From Marinobacter aromaticivorans (GTDB taxonomy: Bacteria; Pseudomonadota; Gammaproteobacteria; Pseudomonadales; Oleiphilaceae), in assembly GCF_002806975.1 (NCBI RefSeq), contig NZ_NIHD01000009.1, positions 95,733 through 159,732 on the forward strand: a stretch of 64,000 bases of DNA, read 5' to 3'. A program made the position numbers and the translations under genes. Shown here piece by piece: positions 1 through 14,062 of the stretch; the first letter of the stretch is position 1, and each line of letters opens with the position of its first letter. The notes beneath the pieces are model-generated. The model did not search any database. It saw only the letters and a list, made by a program, of their open reading frames with translations, and was not told where the DNA came from.

Positions 1-1
1 T

Positions 2-208
2 ACCCAGGTGCTTGTGGCAAATGGCGAAACGGTTGTGTTGGGCGGAATCTTTGAGTCTACCAATACAAAGACCACCACAAAAACACCGTTCCTGGGCGAT
101 ATTCCTTATCTGGGGCGTCTGTTCAAGCGAACCCAGACTACGGAACTGCGCAGTGAACTGTTGATCTTTATTACTCCGAAGATTATCGAGAACGACCTGA
201 TTCAGTAA
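2..208 (+). CDS. pilQ: Type IV pilus secretin PilQ, C-terminal fragment
   Basis: This is the 3' end of a gene that begins before the window; the open frame enters at base 2 and stops at TAA 206-208. The visible ~68 residues carry the end of the secretin homology domain (VANGETVVLGGIF, then TPFLGDIPYLGRLFK and ELLIFITPKII), a signature of outer-membrane secretins. PilQ forms the multimeric pore through which the type IV pilus emerges. Its position directly before aroK-aroB-damX matches the pilMNOPQ-aroKB order of Pseudomonas-type genomes, which is why I call PilQ rather than a type II secretion GspD. A terminator follows at once. Confidence 0.93.
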   Translation, partial: TQVLVANGETVVLGGIFESTNTKTTTKTPFLGDIPYLGRLFKRTQTTELRSELLIFITPKIIENDLIQ

Positions 209-220
209 CAGGGATCAGGC

Positions 221-254
221 AAAAAAGCCGCCGCTCCAAACCGGCGGCTTTTTT
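221..254 (+). terminator. Rho-independent terminator after pilQ
   Basis: Perfect 13-bp inverted repeat (221-233 with 242-254, GC core GCCGCCG/CGGCGGC) around an 8-nt loop. The arms begin in A6 and end in T6, so it could work in both directions. It lies 12 nt after the pilQ stop and separates pilQ from aroK. Confidence 0.92.
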
Positions 255-347
255 GTGCTTGCAGGTTCCGTTGACCGCAAGCTGGCGCTTATGCAATTTG
301 CTGCCCTGTGATATTCTCACCCGCCTGAACACTAGTGAGCGGAAGTT

Positions 348-914
348 ATGTCTTTGCCCAAACGCGTAGTGCTGGTTGGCCCCATGGGTGCCGGTAAAAG
401 TACGATTGGCCGGATGCTTGCCCGGGAGCTGGGCTACAGGTTTCTCGATTCCGACCGGATTATCGAGGAGCGTTGTGGGGCGAACATTCCCTGGATTTTT
501 GATGTGGAGGGAGAGGATGGATTCCGGCAACGCGAAACCGCCATGCTCAGTGAGTTAGCCGGGGAAGCCGAAACGGTCCTTGCCACCGGCGGCGGCGCTG
601 TCATGCGTCCGGAAAATCATCCACTCCTGAAACAAGATGCTGTGGTTATTTATCTGCGAACCTCGATTGAGCAGCAGGTAGAACGCACCCGCAAAGACCG
701 TAATCGGCCTCTGTTGCAGAATGACGACCCGGAAGGTGTTTTGCGCAGGTTGTTTGCCATCAGAGACCCTCTGTATACCGAACTTGCCGACATCATCATG
801 TATACAGATCGCAAGAGCCCCCGGCTGGTGGTGCGTCAGCTTGTTAACCGCCTGAATCCGAAAACCCCGCGACAACAAAGACAGGTACGAAAGGAAGGCC
901 GTAACCATGTATAA
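348..914 (+). CDS. aroK: Shikimate kinase
   Basis: Cytosolic kinase that phosphorylates shikimate at the 3-OH with ATP, the fifth step of the shikimate pathway to chorismate. The 188-residue protein has a P-loop GPMGAGKST at residues 11-19, the LDSD shikimate/Mg-binding segment (D34, D36) and the GGGAV loop near residues 80-85, followed by the RNRPLL lid arginines. Length is normal for AroK with a slightly long basic C-terminus. Its 3' end overlaps aroB by 8 bases, so the two are almost certainly co-translated. The start is an ATG with GCGGAAG about 6 bases upstream. Confidence 0.96.
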   Translation: MSLPKRVVLVGPMGAGKSTIGRMLARELGYRFLDSDRIIEERCGANIPWIFDVEGEDGFRQRETAMLSELAGEAETVLATGGGAVMRPENHPLLKQDAVVIYLRTSIEQQVERTRKDRNRPLLQNDDPEGVLRRLFAIRDPLYTELADIIMYTDRKSPRLVVRQLVNRLNPKTPRQQRQVRKEGRNHV

Positions 915-2004
915 CCTGCTCCACGAACTCCCGGTTGATCTGGGTGAGCGCAGCTACCCCATCCTGATTGGTGAGCGTATGTTGGGCGAGTATGATCTTT
1001 CCGGTTACGTTGCGGGCTCCCAGGTCATGCTCGTAACCAACGATGTGGTTGGCCCCCTGTATCTGGAGCAGGCCAGAGCCAGCTTCCGGGGCAAATCCAT
1101 TGATGCAGTCGTGCTTCCGGATGGTGAGAAACATAAAGACTGGCAAACGCTGAACCTGATTTTCGATGCCCTGCTGGAGAAGCGGCACACCCGCAAAACC
1201 ACGCTGGTGGCGCTGGGTGGTGGAGTTGTGGGGGATATGACCGGGTTTGCCGCTGCGTCTTACCAGCGTGGCGTACCGTTTATACAGATCCCCACCACAC
1301 TGTTGTCCCAGGTTGATTCATCTGTGGGTGGCAAGACAGGGATCAATCACCCGCTTGGCAAAAACATGATTGGCGCGTTCCATCAGCCGGAAGTGGTCCT
1401 CATCGATACGGATACGCTTCAGACTCTGCCGCCGAGAGAGGTATCAGCGGGGCTGGCCGAGGTTATCAAGTATGGTCTGATCCGCGACATACCGTTTCTT
1501 GACTGGCTGGAGCAGTCGATTGAACAGCTGGTAGCCTGTGACAGCAAGACTCTGGCAGAGGCCATAATGCGTTCATGCGCCTGCAAGGCAGATGTGGTTG
1601 CCCAGGATGAACGGGAGAGCGGGCTTCGCGCCACCTTGAACCTTGGCCACACGTTTGGTCATGCCATCGAAACCTTTGCCGGCTATGGCAACTGGCTCCA
1701 TGGTGAGGCCGTAGGCACGGGTATGGTCATGGCTGCCGAACTGTCTGCGCGCGAGGGCTTTATAGGCCCGGCAGATTATGATCGGGTTGTGGACCTTGTT
1801 TCCCGGGCCAATCTGCCTGTGTACCCCCCTTCGAATATGACGCCCGCGGATTTCATGAATCTGATGGCGGTGGACAAGAAAAACGTGGATGGCCGGCTAC
1901 GGCTTGTATTGCTCCGCGCCATCGGGGATGCCATGGTCACATCCGATGCTTCTCCGGATAACCTCTCGGCAACGTTGAATGCATTCTGTCGGCAGCAAAG
2001 CTGA
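907..2004 (+). CDS. aroB: 3-dehydroquinate synthase
   Basis: NAD- and divalent-metal-dependent enzyme that cyclises DAHP to 3-dehydroquinate, step two of the shikimate pathway. The 365 residues are standard. Family landmarks are visible in order: DGEKHKDW, the nucleotide-binding loop [34 protein letters not shown], the metal-ligand glutamate region AEVIKYG and [11 protein letters not shown], and the second histidine in WLHGEAVG. It overlaps aroK at its start and is followed 39 bases later by damX, the conserved gammaproteobacterial aroK-aroB-damX operon. Confidence 0.97.
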   Translation: MYNLLHELPVDLGERSYPILIGERMLGEYDLSGYVAGSQVMLVTNDVVGPLYLEQARASFRGKSIDAVVLPDGEKHKDWQTLNLIFDALLEKRHTRKTTLVALGGGVVGDMTGFAAASYQRGVPFIQIPTTLLSQVDSSVGGKTGINHPLGKNMIGAFHQPEVVLIDTDTLQTLPPREVSAGLAEVIKYGLIRDIPFLDWLEQSIEQLVACDSKTLAEAIMRSCACKADVVAQDERESGLRATLNLGHTFGHAIETFAGYGNWLHGEAVGTGMVMAAELSAREGFIGPADYDRVVDLVSRANLPVYPPSNMTPADFMNLMAVDKKNVDGRLRLVLLRAIGDAMVTSDASPDNLSATLNAFCRQQS

Positions 2005-2043
2005 ACCGCAGGTGCAACCAACATGGAATAGCAGGGATCCTTT

Positions 2044-3450
<1,407 letters not shown>

Positions 3451-3549
3451 CCCGCCCCCTGTAAAAAATTACTTGCTGTAAACCCCTGTTTTGTATAGCT
3501 CAAAGTGCAAAGCCCGAGCCCGCCAGACGAAAAGGATTGTCGAATTTAT

Positions 3550-3578
3550 TTGAATACGTAATTATACGTGCGTATAGT
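3550..3578 (+). promoter_or_regulatory. Sigma-70-type promoter for gltBD
   Basis: TTGAAT (3550-3555), a 17-bp spacer and TATAGT (3573-3578) lie 92 bases before the gltB start. The spacer contains repeated ACGT and the arms ATACG (3554-3558) and CGTAT (3571-3575), which form an imperfect dyad covering the core promoter, so a repressor or activator site is possible. The 219-base gap between damX and gltB holds no other gene that I can support. Confidence 0.6.
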
Positions 3579-3669
3579 CCTTGGCCCGTTTTTTTTAGTG
3601 TCGGTCGGTACTCTGCACTTTTTTGGTGCGTAAGCGGCTGATAATAGTGCATTTATATGCGAGGCGCTT

Positions 3670-6600
3670 ATGGGCTCAGGTTTGTATCATCCACACGAAT
3701 TCAAGGACAACTGCGGCTTCGGGCTTATCGCCCACATGAAAGGCGAAGCCAGCCACAGGTTGTTGCAAACGGCCATTGAGTCGCTCACATGCATGACTCA
3801 CAGGGGTGGTATTGCCGCGGATGGAAAAACCGGTGATGGCTGCGGGCTGCTGATTCAGACCCCCCGGGCTTTCCTGAAAAAAGCAGCAATAACGGCATTT
3901 GGGAAAGCGCCCGAGGGATTGTTTGCTGCAGGCCAGATTTTCCTGAACCCGGCTTCGGATCGCGCTGCCCTTGGGCGCGCCGCTCTGGAGAAACGGCTGG
4001 AAGAGCAGGGCCTTGGTGTTATGGGCTGGCGCGAAGTTCCGGTAGATGGCAGTTGCCTGGGGCCGATGGCGCTGGATTGTATGCCGAAGATAGAGCAGGT
4101 CTTCGTAACGGCATCCGGCAGGACAGAGCAGGAATTTGGCCTTGGCCTGTTCATAGCACGCCGCCATGCCGAGCGGGATATGGCAGGGGATTCCGAGTTC
4201 TATATCTGCAGTCTTTCCCATCGCACATTGGCCTATAAAGGCCTGATGATGCCGGCAGACCTGGCGAACTTCTACAAAGATCTCGGCGATCCGGATTTTG
4301 CCACCGCTATCTGCGTATTCCACCAGCGCTTCTCCACCAACACCATGCCCCGTTGGCCATTGGCCCAGCCGTTCCGTTACCTGGCCCATAACGGTGAAAT
4401 CAACACCATCGACGGCAACCGTAACTGGGCGCTTGCGCGTGCGGCCAAATTCAACTCCCCGAATCTGCCGGACCTGCAAACCCTGCAGCCCCTGGTTAAC
4501 CTGACCGGTTCGGATTCCTCAAGCATGGATAATATGCTGGAGGTCCTTCTTGCAGGTGGCGTGGATCTGTTTCGGGCTGCCCGGATGATGGTTCCGCCCG
4601 CCTGGCAGAATGTCGATACCATGGATTCTGAGCTGCGGGCTTTCTACGAATACAACTCCATGCACATGGAGCCCTGGGACGGCCCCGCCGGGCTGGTAAT
4701 GTCAGATGGCCGTTACGCAGTTTGCATGCTCGATCGCAACGGCCTGCGGCCTGCCCGCTGGGTGGTTACCAAAGACGATTTCATCACCCTGGCCTCGGAA
4801 ACGGGCACCTACGGTTACCAGCCTGAGGATGTGGTCGCAAAAGGTCGCGTCGGGCCGGGGCAGATACTGGCGGTTGATACCGGATCCGGTGAGGTGCTGC
4901 ATACCCGGGATATCGATCAGCGGCTCAAAACTGCGAAACCCTACAGGCAATGGTTGCGTGAGAATGCGCTGCGGGTGGAATCAACACTGAATCAGGAAAC
5001 ACCGGAATTCCGCCTGATGGAGCCGGACGATCTGCTGGTACACCAGAAGATGTTTATGGTGTCCTACGAAGAGCGCGACCAGATCCTGCGGCCACTTGCT
5101 GAAAACGCGCAGGAGGCGGTTGGCTCCATGGGTGACGACACACCCATGGCCGTTTTATCCAGCAAGGTTCGCCATGTTGCGGACTACTTCCGGCAGAAGT
5201 TTGCCCAGGTAACCAATCCGCCGATTGATCCTTTGCGGGAAGCCATCGTGATGTCGCTGGAAACCTGCCTGGGGGCAGAGCGTAACGTTTTCGAGGAGAC
5301 CGCAGAGCATGCAGACAGGATCATTCTGACAACGCCTGTTCTGTCACCCGCCAAGTTTCTCCGTTTAACCAACAACGATCGCCCCGGTTTTTCGGTTGCC
5401 CGGATTCCCCTGGGCTATTCGCCGGAACTGGGGCTTGAGCAAGCTGTTCGCCGTGTGTGTCATGAAGCCGAGCAAGCTGTTCGCAGTGGCAAGGTTCTGC
5501 TGGTTCTCTCAGACAAAGACCTGAAGCAGGGCGAGCTGCCTGTGAGTTCGTTAATGGCAACGGGGGCGGTTCACCACCATCTGGTGGCAAACGGCCTGCG
5601 CTGTGATTCCAACATTATTGTGGAGACCGGCTGGGCCCGGGATCCTCACCATTTTGCGGTACTTTTTGGCTTTGGTGCCACGGCAGTCTATCCGTACCTC
5701 GCCTATCAGGTATTGAACGATCTGATTCGTACCGGCGAACTCCTGATGGATCCCATTGAAGCGAAGAACAACTATCGCAAGGGCATCAACAAGGGGCTGC
5801 TTAAGATCCTGTCCAAAATGGGCATTTCCACCATTGCATCCTACCGAGGCGCTCAGCTGTTCGAGGCCATCGGGCTTGCTGACGAGGTGGTTGACCTTTG
5901 CTTCAAAGGCGTGCCCTCCCGTATTCAGGGCGCGGATTTTTTTGATTTCCAGCAGGATCAGGAGCAGCTTGCCTCCACGGCCTGGAAGCCACGCAAGCCG
6001 ATTACTCCGGGCGGTTTGCTGAAATATATTCACGGCCAGGAATACCATGCGTTCAATCCGGACGTGGTGAGCACGCTACAGGAAGCGGTCACTACCGGCG
6101 ATTACGGTCGTTACAGAGAATACGCGGCGCTGGTTAACGAGCGCCCGGTTGCCACTATCCGGGATCTGTTGGGTTTTCGTGAGGGTATAGATGCCATAGA
6201 GCTTTCAGAGGTTGAGCCGGTCGGGCAGGTTATCAGCCGGTTTGATTCTGCTGCCATGTCTCTGGGCGCTTTGTCGCCGGAGGCTCACGAGGCGCTGGCG
6301 GTGGCGATGAACACGCTGGGTGGGCGCTCCAACTCCGGTGAAGGCGGTGAGGACCCGGCCCGCTATGGCACCGAAAAGCGCTCCAAAATCAAACAGGTGG
6401 CTTCGGGCCGCTTTGGCGTTACCGCCGAATACCTGCGTAGCGCCGAGGTCATGCAGATCAAGATTGCCCAGGGTGCCAAACCGGGCGAAGGCGGCCAGTT
6501 GCCCGGTGGCAAGGTTAATCAGCTGATTGCCCGCCTGCGCTACTCGGTGCCGGGTGTGACACTGATTTCGCCGCCACCGCACCACGATATCTACTCGATT

Positions 6601-8118
6601 GAGGATCTGGCGCAACTGATTTTTGATCTCAAACAGGTCAACCCGCAGGCGCTGGTCTCGGTAAAACTGGTGTCCGAGCCGGGCGTTGGCACCATTGCCG
6701 CGGGTGTGGCAAAGGCCTATGCCGACCTGATTACCGTCTCCGGCTACGACGGCGGCACGGCCGCAAGCCCCCTGGCTTCCATTCGCTACGCGGGTTCGCC
6801 ATGGGAACTCGGGTTGACCGAGACGCAACAGGCACTGCGCGCCAACGACCTGCGCGGGAAAATCCGCCTGCAAACAGACGGTGGCATCAAGACCGGCCTG
6901 GATGTGGTGAAAGCTGCCATTCTGGGGGCCGAGAGTTTCGGTTTTGGTACTACGCCCATGGTTGCGCTGGGCTGTAAATACCTGCGCATTTGCCATCTGA
7001 ACAACTGTGCAACCGGCGTTGCAACCCAGAATGAACACCTCCGCGAAGAGCACTTCAAGGGAACGGTGGAAATGGCCATGAATTTCTTCCGTTTTGTGGC
7101 GGAGGAAACCCGGGAATGGATGGCGAGGCTGGGGGTACGCACGCTGGAAGAACTGGTTGGGCGTGTGGATCTTCTTGTTCGACTGCCCGGCGATACCGGG
7201 CGTCAGAAAAAACTGGATCTCACGCGGCTGTTGTCCAATGACCATATTCCGGCAGACAAACCACAGACGTGTCAGGTTGAGCGCAACCTGCCGTTTGATC
7301 AGGGCGCACTGGCCGAGGAAATGCTCAAGGCAATCGCGCCTGCGATAGAAGAAAAGACCGGAGGAGCCTGGAGTTTCAGGGTCACCAACTGCGATCGCTC
7401 AATCGGCGCCCGCCTGTCCGGTGAAATTGCGGCAAAGCACGGAAACCAGGGCATGGTTGATGCACCCATCACGCTGGATCTTGTGGGTACCGCCGGCCAG
7501 AGTTTTGGTGTCTGGAATGTCGGCGGGCTGAAAATGATTCTTGAGGGGGATGCCAACGACTATGTCGGCAAAGGCATGACCGGCGGCAAGCTGGTGATCA
7601 AGCCGCCCCGTGACAGCGCTTTTGAATCCCGGGAAACGGTCATTATAGGTAACACCTGCCTATACGGCGCCACCGGCGGCAGGCTATTTGCCGCCGGTAT
7701 TGCCGGCGAGCGGTTCGCGGTTCGTAACTCCGGCGCCCATTCGGTTATTGAAGGTGCGGGCGATCACTGCTGTGAGTATATGACCGGTGGCCTGGTGACG
7801 GTGCTGGGTTCCACCGGAGCCAACTTTGGTGCCGGCATGACCGGCGGGTTTGCCTATGTGCTGGATATGGACAACACCTTCGTTGATAAATACAACCACG
7901 AACTGGTGGAAATCCAGCGCATCTCCCGCGAAGAAATGGAAGCTTATCGCAACCACCTGCGCAGCGTGATCCGGGAACACATCTCGGAAACCGGCAGTGC
8001 CTGGGCTGAGCATATTCTTCAGGAATTCGACGATTACATCGGCCGCTTCTGGTTGGTGAAACCCAAAGCTGCGAATTTGCGCAGCCTGCTGGCAAGTACC
8101 CGTGCGCGCCCTGAATAA
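3670..8118 (+). CDS. gltB: Glutamate synthase (NADPH) large subunit
   Basis: Large (alpha) subunit of GOGAT: it hydrolyses glutamine at an N-terminal Ntn amidotransferase site and channels ammonia to 2-oxoglutarate, making glutamate. The 1482 residues match the family. Cys15 (DNCGFG) is the expected amidotransferase nucleophile exposed after propeptide removal. The FMN/synthase domain includes [13 protein letters not shown] and a 3Fe-4S cysteine set C1102, C1108 and C1113. The C-terminal GXGXG beta-helix domain follows ([19 protein letters not shown] region). gltD, 90 bases downstream, supplies electrons. A promoter is visible upstream, so gltBD looks like its own transcription unit separate from aroKB-damX. 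Confidence 0.98.
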   Translation: MGSGLYHPHEFKDNCGFGLIAHMKGEASHRLLQTAIESLTCMTHRGGIAADGKTGDGCGLLIQTPRAFLKKAAITAFGKAPEGLFAAGQIFLNPASDRAALGRAALEKRLEEQGLGVMGWREVPVDGSCLGPMALDCMPKIEQVFVTASGRTEQEFGLGLFIARRHAERDMAGDSEFYICSLSHRTLAYKGLMMPADLANFYKDLGDPDFATAICVFHQRFSTNTMPRWPLAQPFRYLAHNGEINTIDGNRNWALARAAKFNSPNLPDLQTLQPLVNLTGSDSSSMDNMLEVLLAGGVDLFRAARMMVPPAWQNVDTMDSELRAFYEYNSMHMEPWDGPAGLVMSDGRYAVCMLDRNGLRPARWVVTKDDFITLASETGTYGYQPEDVVAKGRVGPGQILAVDTGSGEVLHTRDIDQRLKTAKPYRQWLRENALRVESTLNQETPEFRLMEPDDLLVHQKMFMVSYEERDQILRPLAENAQEAVGSMGDDTPMAVLSSKVRHVADYFRQKFAQVTNPPIDPLREAIVMSLETCLGAERNVFEETAEHADRIILTTPVLSPAKFLRLTNNDRPGFSVARIPLGYSPELGLEQAVRRVCHEAEQAVRSGKVLLVLSDKDLKQGELPVSSLMATGAVHHHLVANGLRCDSNIIVETGWARDPHHFAVLFGFGATAVYPYLAYQVLNDLIRTGELLMDPIEAKNNYRKGINKGLLKILSKMGISTIASYRGAQLFEAIGLADEVVDLCFKGVPSRIQGADFFDFQQDQEQLASTAWKPRKPITPGGLLKYIHGQEYHAFNPDVVSTLQEAVTTGDYGRYREYAALVNERPVATIRDLLGFREGIDAIELSEVEPVGQVISRFDSAAMSLGALSPEAHEALAVAMNTLGGRSNSGEGGEDPARYGTEKRSKIKQVASGRFGVTAEYLRSAEVMQIKIAQGAKPGEGGQLPGGKVNQLIARLRYSVPGVTLISPPPHHDIYSIEDLAQLIFDLKQVNPQALVSVKLVSEPGVGTIAAGVAKAYADLITVSGYDGGTAASPLASIRYAGSPWELGLTETQQALRANDLRGKIRLQTDGGIKTGLDVVKAAILGAESFGFGTTPMVALGCKYLRICHLNNCATGVATQNEHLREEHFKGTVEMAMNFFRFVAEETREWMARLGVRTLEELVGRVDLLVRLPGDTGRQKKLDLTRLLSNDHIPADKPQTCQVERNLPFDQGALAEEMLKAIAPAIEEKTGGAWSFRVTNCDRSIGARLSGEIAAKHGNQGMVDAPITLDLVGTAGQSFGVWNVGGLKMILEGDANDYVGKGMTGGKLVIKPPRDSAFESRETVIIGNTCLYGATGGRLFAAGIAGERFAVRNSGAHSVIEGAGDHCCEYMTGGLVTVLGSTGANFGAGMTGGFAYVLDMDNTFVDKYNHELVEIQRISREEMEAYRNHLRSVIREHISETGSAWAEHILQEFDDYIGRFWLVKPKAANLRSLLASTRARPE

Positions 8119-8190
8119 GGTCAGGGCGCTGAGTCTGGTTACTGTTAAGGGTTCCGGGTCGCCGGTAAGCGCAACCCGCGTCGAAACTGA

Positions 8191-9627
<1,437 letters not shown>

Positions 9628-9647
9628 TCCAGCGCCGATTGCGTATT

Positions 9648-9685
9648 GAAAAGGCCGGTTTGCTAAGGGTAAACCAGCCTTTTTT
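9648..9685 (+). terminator. Rho-independent terminator after gltD
   Basis: Stem AAAGGC-C-GGTTT with AAACC-A-GCCTTT (one mismatch) around a loop GCTAAGGGT, ending in a T6 run. It begins about 20 bases after the gltD stop. Confidence 0.8.
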
Positions 9686-9753
9686 ATTGCGGCAAACGGG
9701 GTATCATTGCGGGTATCTCATTAAGATCCTTTGTATAAACTGTTGGAACCCCT

Positions 9754-10818
9754 ATGACCGAGTTGAAGAATGACCGCTTCCTGCGCGCCCTGATGCGCCA
9801 GCCTGTTGATCGTACCCCGGTATGGATGATGCGCCAGGCCGGCCGTTATTTACCCGAGTATCGCGCTACCCGGGAGAAAGCGGGTGACTTCCTCAGCTTG
9901 TGCAAGAACACGCCGCTTGCGTGTGAAGTAACCCTCCAGCCTCTTGAGCGTTTCCCGCTGGATGCGGCGATTCTGTTTTCCGACATTCTTACCATTCCCG
10001 ATGCCCTGGGTCTGGGGCTGTACTTCGAAACCGGCGAAGGCCCCAAGTTCAAGCACACCATACGCTCCAAAGCGGATGTGGATGCCATGCCAAAGATCAA
10101 TGCGGAAGTTGATCTCGACTATGTGATGAACGCCGTTTCTACCATTCGGGGTGCGCTAGATGGAAGAGTCCCCCTGATCGGCTTCTCCGGCAGCCCCTGG
10201 ACGCTGGCAACCTATATGGTTGAAGGGGGCTCCTCCAAGGATTTTCGCGAAGCCAAAAAGCTCATGTACAGCCAGCCGGACGTGATGCATCAACTGCTGG
10301 ACCTGCTGGCAGACGCTGTTGTTGATTATCTTAACGGCCAGATCAAGGCAGGTGCCCAGGCCATCCAGATATTTGATACCTGGGGTGGCATGCTCAGCGG
10401 CTGGGCGTATGAGGAATTTTCTCTGCGTTACATGAAGAAGATAGTGGATAACCTGATCCGCGAGAACGACGGGCGCTATGTTCCCGTAATCCTGTTCACC
10501 AAAAACGGCGGCCAGTGGCTGGAGTCCATTGCAGACTCAGGGGCTGACGCTGTAGGCCTGGACTGGACCACGGATATCGGCGATGCCCGGGCCCGCGTGG
10601 GTGATCGTGTAGCCCTGCAGGGCAATATGGATCCTTCCATGCTCTACGCACCCAAGGCGCGAATTCGTGAGGAAGTGGGCGATATCCTGCGCCGCTACGG
10701 CCCAGGCCCGGGTCATATATTCAATCTTGGCCATGGTATTACCCCGGACGTGGATCCCGAGCACGCCAAAGCCTTCATCGAGGCCGTTGTTGAGTTAAGC
10801 CCGGAGTACCACCGCTAG
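9754..10818 (+). CDS. hemE: Uroporphyrinogen decarboxylase
   Basis: Cofactor-free cytosolic enzyme that removes four acetate carboxyls from uroporphyrinogen III to give coproporphyrinogen III in heme synthesis. The 354 residues are full length. The N-terminal signature [16 protein letters not shown] is intact (substrate-binding arginines), and the second signature [16 protein letters not shown] is present. A conserved aspartate lies in [14 protein letters not shown] and the C-terminal histidine in [15 protein letters not shown]. It sits alone after the gltD terminator, the same neighbourhood as in pseudomonads. Confidence 0.98.
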   Translation: MTELKNDRFLRALMRQPVDRTPVWMMRQAGRYLPEYRATREKAGDFLSLCKNTPLACEVTLQPLERFPLDAAILFSDILTIPDALGLGLYFETGEGPKFKHTIRSKADVDAMPKINAEVDLDYVMNAVSTIRGALDGRVPLIGFSGSPWTLATYMVEGGSSKDFREAKKLMYSQPDVMHQLLDLLADAVVDYLNGQIKAGAQAIQIFDTWGGMLSGWAYEEFSLRYMKKIVDNLIRENDGRYVPVILFTKNGGQWLESIADSGADAVGLDWTTDIGDARARVGDRVALQGNMDPSMLYAPKARIREEVGDILRRYGPGPGHIFNLGHGITPDVDPEHAKAFIEAVVELSPEYHR

Positions 10819-10851
10819 CGCTTTTTCGAGCCAAGGGGGTATTATCCCTCA

Positions 10852-12114
10852 ATGACTCGAAGTGTAGGCGAGGTTCTTGCCTCGGTTAGATCCCTGTTGG
10901 GTGGCACGGCTGCCCTGATTGCCGGCAATAACCTGCTCGGTGTTGTCCTGCCGCTTCGCATGGAAGCGGCAGGTTATCCGGTGGCGCTGACCGGGGCGAT
11001 CATGGCCGCCTACTACTTTGGTCTCGCGCTCGGAGGACTACGTGGAAAGCGGGTAATTCTCCGCATCGGGCACATCCGCGCATTCGCTGCTTTCGCCGCC
11101 CTGACGGCGGCAGTCACACTGGCTTATACGGCTTTTACCCACCCCGCGGCATGGGTGGCTCTCCGGGTCGTTAACGGCTTCTGCATCGCCGGTTTGACGG
11201 CCACGATTGAAAGCTGGCTGAACACCAAAAGCAGCAACGAAACCCGTGGCCGCGTTCTCGGTTTCTACATGCTCACCTATTATCTGGCAATCGCAGCCGG
11301 CCAGACACTGGTCAACCTCTCTGATCCCGCCGCTCCCGATCTTTTCATGTTGGCCGCAACCCTGACGGTGGTTTCCCTGATACCGGTGGCAATGACCAGC
11401 CTGGGCGAGCCCAATCTCAGTGACAGCCGTGTGCTCAACGTCAGGGCACTCTACGCAGCATCACCGGTTGGCCTGATTGGGGCCGGTGTTGCGGGCCTGA
11501 TGGTGGGTTCCTTTTATGCCCTGGGAATCGTGTTTGCGCGCCGGATCGGATTGAGCGTGACTGAAGCCGCCATGTTCATGAGCGTTGTAGTGCTTGGCGG
11601 GCTTGCATTCCAGCTTCCCATGGGCATGCTTGCAGACCGCTACGACCGGCGCCTTGTCATGTCCCTGGCGTTGATTGCCGTTGGCGGTGTCTGGATGGTT
11701 CTGGCCGCCTCCGCCGCCTCGGGAATACCGTTTTTTGCCTTGCTGATAATGGCGCTGATGTTCGGAGGTGCCATGAGCAGTATCTACCCGCTCTGTGTTG
11801 CGGAGACCTTCGACCGCCTTGAACGCAGATACTACGTTGCCGCATCGGGCCGATTACTGATGATTCACTCGATCGGTGCAACCGCCGGGCCGCTGCTGGC
11901 ATCGGGGCTTATGACCATCTACGGGCCGTTCAGCTTTTTCATGTTTGAATCCGCAGTGGCCTTGGTTTACGCCATGTATGTTCTCATGCGCCTGGGTGTG
12001 CGGCCGCCAATCCCCAAGGCTCTGCGGGAAAAATACGTACCTCTCCCCGATGTAGCCCCCACCACCACCGGCCTCGATCCACGCTGCCAGGATGAAAACG
12101 GCCGCGACTGCTGA
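10852..12114 (+). CDS. MFS transporter, substrate unknown
   Basis: A 420-residue polytopic inner-membrane protein with about 12 hydrophobic segments, a central loop near residues 185-205, and the MFS-type A-like motif GMLADRYDRRLVM between helices of the second half. The first-half equivalent is GLALGGLRGKRVILRIGH. The overall pattern resembles the YcaD/UMF-type group of MFS proteins, but nothing in the sequence fixes a substrate. It starts 33 bases after hemE and could be read through from it. The C-terminal tail (DVAPTTTGLDPRCQDENGRDC) is polar and cytoplasmic. Confidence 0.85.
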   Translation: MTRSVGEVLASVRSLLGGTAALIAGNNLLGVVLPLRMEAAGYPVALTGAIMAAYYFGLALGGLRGKRVILRIGHIRAFAAFAALTAAVTLAYTAFTHPAAWVALRVVNGFCIAGLTATIESWLNTKSSNETRGRVLGFYMLTYYLAIAAGQTLVNLSDPAAPDLFMLAATLTVVSLIPVAMTSLGEPNLSDSRVLNVRALYAASPVGLIGAGVAGLMVGSFYALGIVFARRIGLSVTEAAMFMSVVVLGGLAFQLPMGMLADRYDRRLVMSLALIAVGGVWMVLAASAASGIPFFALLIMALMFGGAMSSIYPLCVAETFDRLERRYYVAASGRLLMIHSIGATAGPLLASGLMTIYGPFSFFMFESAVALVYAMYVLMRLGVRPPIPKALREKYVPLPDVAPTTTGLDPRCQDENGRDC

Positions 12115-12224
12115 CCCGATCATGCCAAAAGGCCGGCCCTCGGCCCAACAGCATCCATGTGGATGCAGAGCCCCGTTACGTCTATAGTCTCGTCAGATGG
12201 TAGCAACAATGAAGGAGCAGCCTC

Positions 12225-12596
12225 TTGCCCGCCAAAGCCTCAGAAAAAAGAAAGTTTCACCGCATCAGCTTTGATGCTCCATGCGAACTCCATGCCCTTG
12301 ATCGCGTTTGGGAAACGGAGGTGCTGGATATCTCCCTGAAAGGCGTGCTGGTGAAACGGCCCGACGGCTGGGATGTACCCCTGAGCCAGCCATGTGAGGT
12401 GATCGTTCATCTGGATGAGCAGCGGGCCGGTATCGTTATGGCTGTTGAATTAAAGCATGTTGAGGACCAGCGGCTAGGCTTCAGATGCCAATACATTGAC
12501 CTGGAAAGTGCTACTCATTTGAAGCGTCTTGTTGAATTGAACCTGGGGGATCCGGTTCTTCTTGAGCGGGAGTTTGCGCACTTAATTGGCCGCTAG
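12225..12596 (+). CDS. PilZ-domain protein (probable c-di-GMP receptor)
   Basis: A 123-residue single-domain protein. The c-di-GMP-binding signature of PilZ domains is visible: a basic stretch KRKFHR near residues 8-13 (RxxxR-type) followed by DISLKGVLVK (D/NxSxxG) about 25 residues later. It could bind the second messenger and relay it to pili, motility or polysaccharide machinery; the partner is unknown. The start is TTG at 12225, chosen because GAAGGAG ends 7 bases upstream and no ATG fits before the PilZ motif. It converges with radA (54-base gap) and is not in an obvious operon. Confidence 0.85.
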   Translation: MPAKASEKRKFHRISFDAPCELHALDRVWETEVLDISLKGVLVKRPDGWDVPLSQPCEVIVHLDEQRAGIVMAVELKHVEDQRLGFRCQYIDLESATHLKRLVELNLGDPVLLEREFAHLIGR

Positions 12597-12650
12597 GCGT
12601 TGGTTTTTCTTGCCAGGCCACTAAAGTCAGCGGTTTTGGACGAGCAAAGC

Positions 12651-14027
12651 TTAAAGCTCCTCCAAGGCAGTAATCGCCTCGCTAAGCTTGGACACAGGAA
12701 TCACCTTCATACCCTCAATAGCCTTGCGTGGTGCATTGGATTTAGGCACCAGCGCACGGTTAAAGCCATGTTTTGCTGCCTCATAGATGCGCTCCTGGCC
12801 ACTGGGCACAGGCCGGATCTCTCCGGACAGGCCAACTTCTCCAAAAATAACCAGATCCTGGGGCAGGGCACGGTCGCGGAACGAAGAAACAACGGCGGCG
12901 AGAAGCGCCAGGTCTGCGCTGGTTTCATTTACTTTGACGCCGCCAACGACGTTCACAAAAACATCCTGGTCGGATACGTGCAAGCCGCCGTGGCGATGAA
13001 GAACCGCCAGTAACATTGCCAGCCGGTTCTGGTCCAGGCCAACCGCTACCCGCCTTGGGTAGCTGCCCTGCGCCATATCCACCAAGGCCTGAATCTCCAC
13101 CAGCATGGGGCGCGTACCTTCCCAGACTACCATAACCACGCTGCCGGGCGCGGCGTCTTCACCCCGGTTCAGGAAAATCGCGCTGGGGTTTTTAACTTCC
13201 TTCAGACCCTGTTCCAGCATGGCAAATACGCCCAGCTCGTTCACCGCACCAAAACGGTTCTTGATGCCGCGAAGGGTGCGGTAGCGGCTGTCGCTGGAGC
13301 CTTCCAGCAGGATAGAACAGTCAATCATGTGCTCCAGAACTTTCGGGCCGGCCAGGCTGCCGTCCTTGGTGACGTGGCCCACCAGTAACAGGATAGTGCC
13401 TGTCTGCTTGGCGAAGCGGGTCAGAAACGCGGCGCTTTCGCGAACCTGGGAGACCGAGCCGGGAGCGGACTCGATATCCGCCACGTGCATCACCTGGATA
13501 CTGTCTACCACCAGGATCCGCGGTTTTTCCGCTTCAGCCACCTGCATGACCCGCTCGACACTGGTCTCGGAGAGCATCTTCAGATCTTTGGTAGGTAAGC
13601 CCAAACGCTTGGCGCGCATGGCCACCTGCTGCAGGGATTCCTCACCGGTCACGTAAAGCGCGGGAACACCGGCAGCGAGGTGGCACACAGCCTGGAGTAG
13701 CAGGGTGCTTTTGCCCGCCCCCGGGTGGCCACCCATGAGCACAGCCGAACCCTCAACCAACCCGCCGCCCAGAACCCGGTCGAATTCCTGCATGCCGGTG
13801 CTGATACGTTCCTGCTCGGCCAGGCTTACCTCATCCAGGCTCTGCACGGCGGACAGGCTGCCTGCAAAGCCCTCAAAGCGAACACCGCGAGCGCCTTTAG
13901 CATTACTGCTGACGCCGCGGACTTCGCTGATGGTATTCCACGCCTGGCAGGCCGTGCACTGGCCCTGCCATTTGGAGTAGTCGGCGCCGCACTCAGTGCA
14001 AACGTAGGCGGTTTTGGCTTTTGCCAT
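12651..14027 (-). CDS. radA: DNA repair protein RadA
   Basis: RecA-like ATPase that processes recombination intermediates and promotes branch migration together with RecA. The 458 residues carry the N-terminal four-cysteine zinc finger (C10, C13, C24, C27), Walker A GHPGAGKST, the diagnostic KNRFG motif (in GIKNRFGAVNELG) and a C-terminal Lon-protease-like domain with VNVVGGVKVNETSADLA and FGEVGLSGEIRPV. Length and motifs are normal. It lies downstream of ettA on the same strand, separated by the tandem repeat array, so its promoter must be in or next to that array unless ettA transcription reads through. Confidence 0.97.
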   Translation of the reverse strand: MAKAKTAYVCTECGADYSKWQGQCTACQAWNTISEVRGVSSNAKGARGVRFEGFAGSLSAVQSLDEVSLAEQERISTGMQEFDRVLGGGLVEGSAVLMGGHPGAGKSTLLLQAVCHLAAGVPALYVTGEESLQQVAMRAKRLGLPTKDLKMLSETSVERVMQVAEAEKPRILVVDSIQVMHVADIESAPGSVSQVRESAAFLTRFAKQTGTILLLVGHVTKDGSLAGPKVLEHMIDCSILLEGSSDSRYRTLRGIKNRFGAVNELGVFAMLEQGLKEVKNPSAIFLNRGEDAAPGSVVMVVWEGTRPMLVEIQALVDMAQGSYPRRVAVGLDQNRLAMLLAVLHRHGGLHVSDQDVFVNVVGGVKVNETSADLALLAAVVSSFRDRALPQDLVIFGEVGLSGEIRPVPSGQERIYEAAKHGFNRALVPKSNAPRKAIEGMKVIPVSKLSEAITALEEL

Positions 14028-14062
14028 GAAGATAGTCCTGGTGGTTTTGTGGAGCGTTCAAC

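Noticed and set aside
6205..7245. Antisense open frame (346 codons) opposite gltB
   Set aside because: Falls entirely within gltB's conserved synthase domain and shows no family features; shadow frame.
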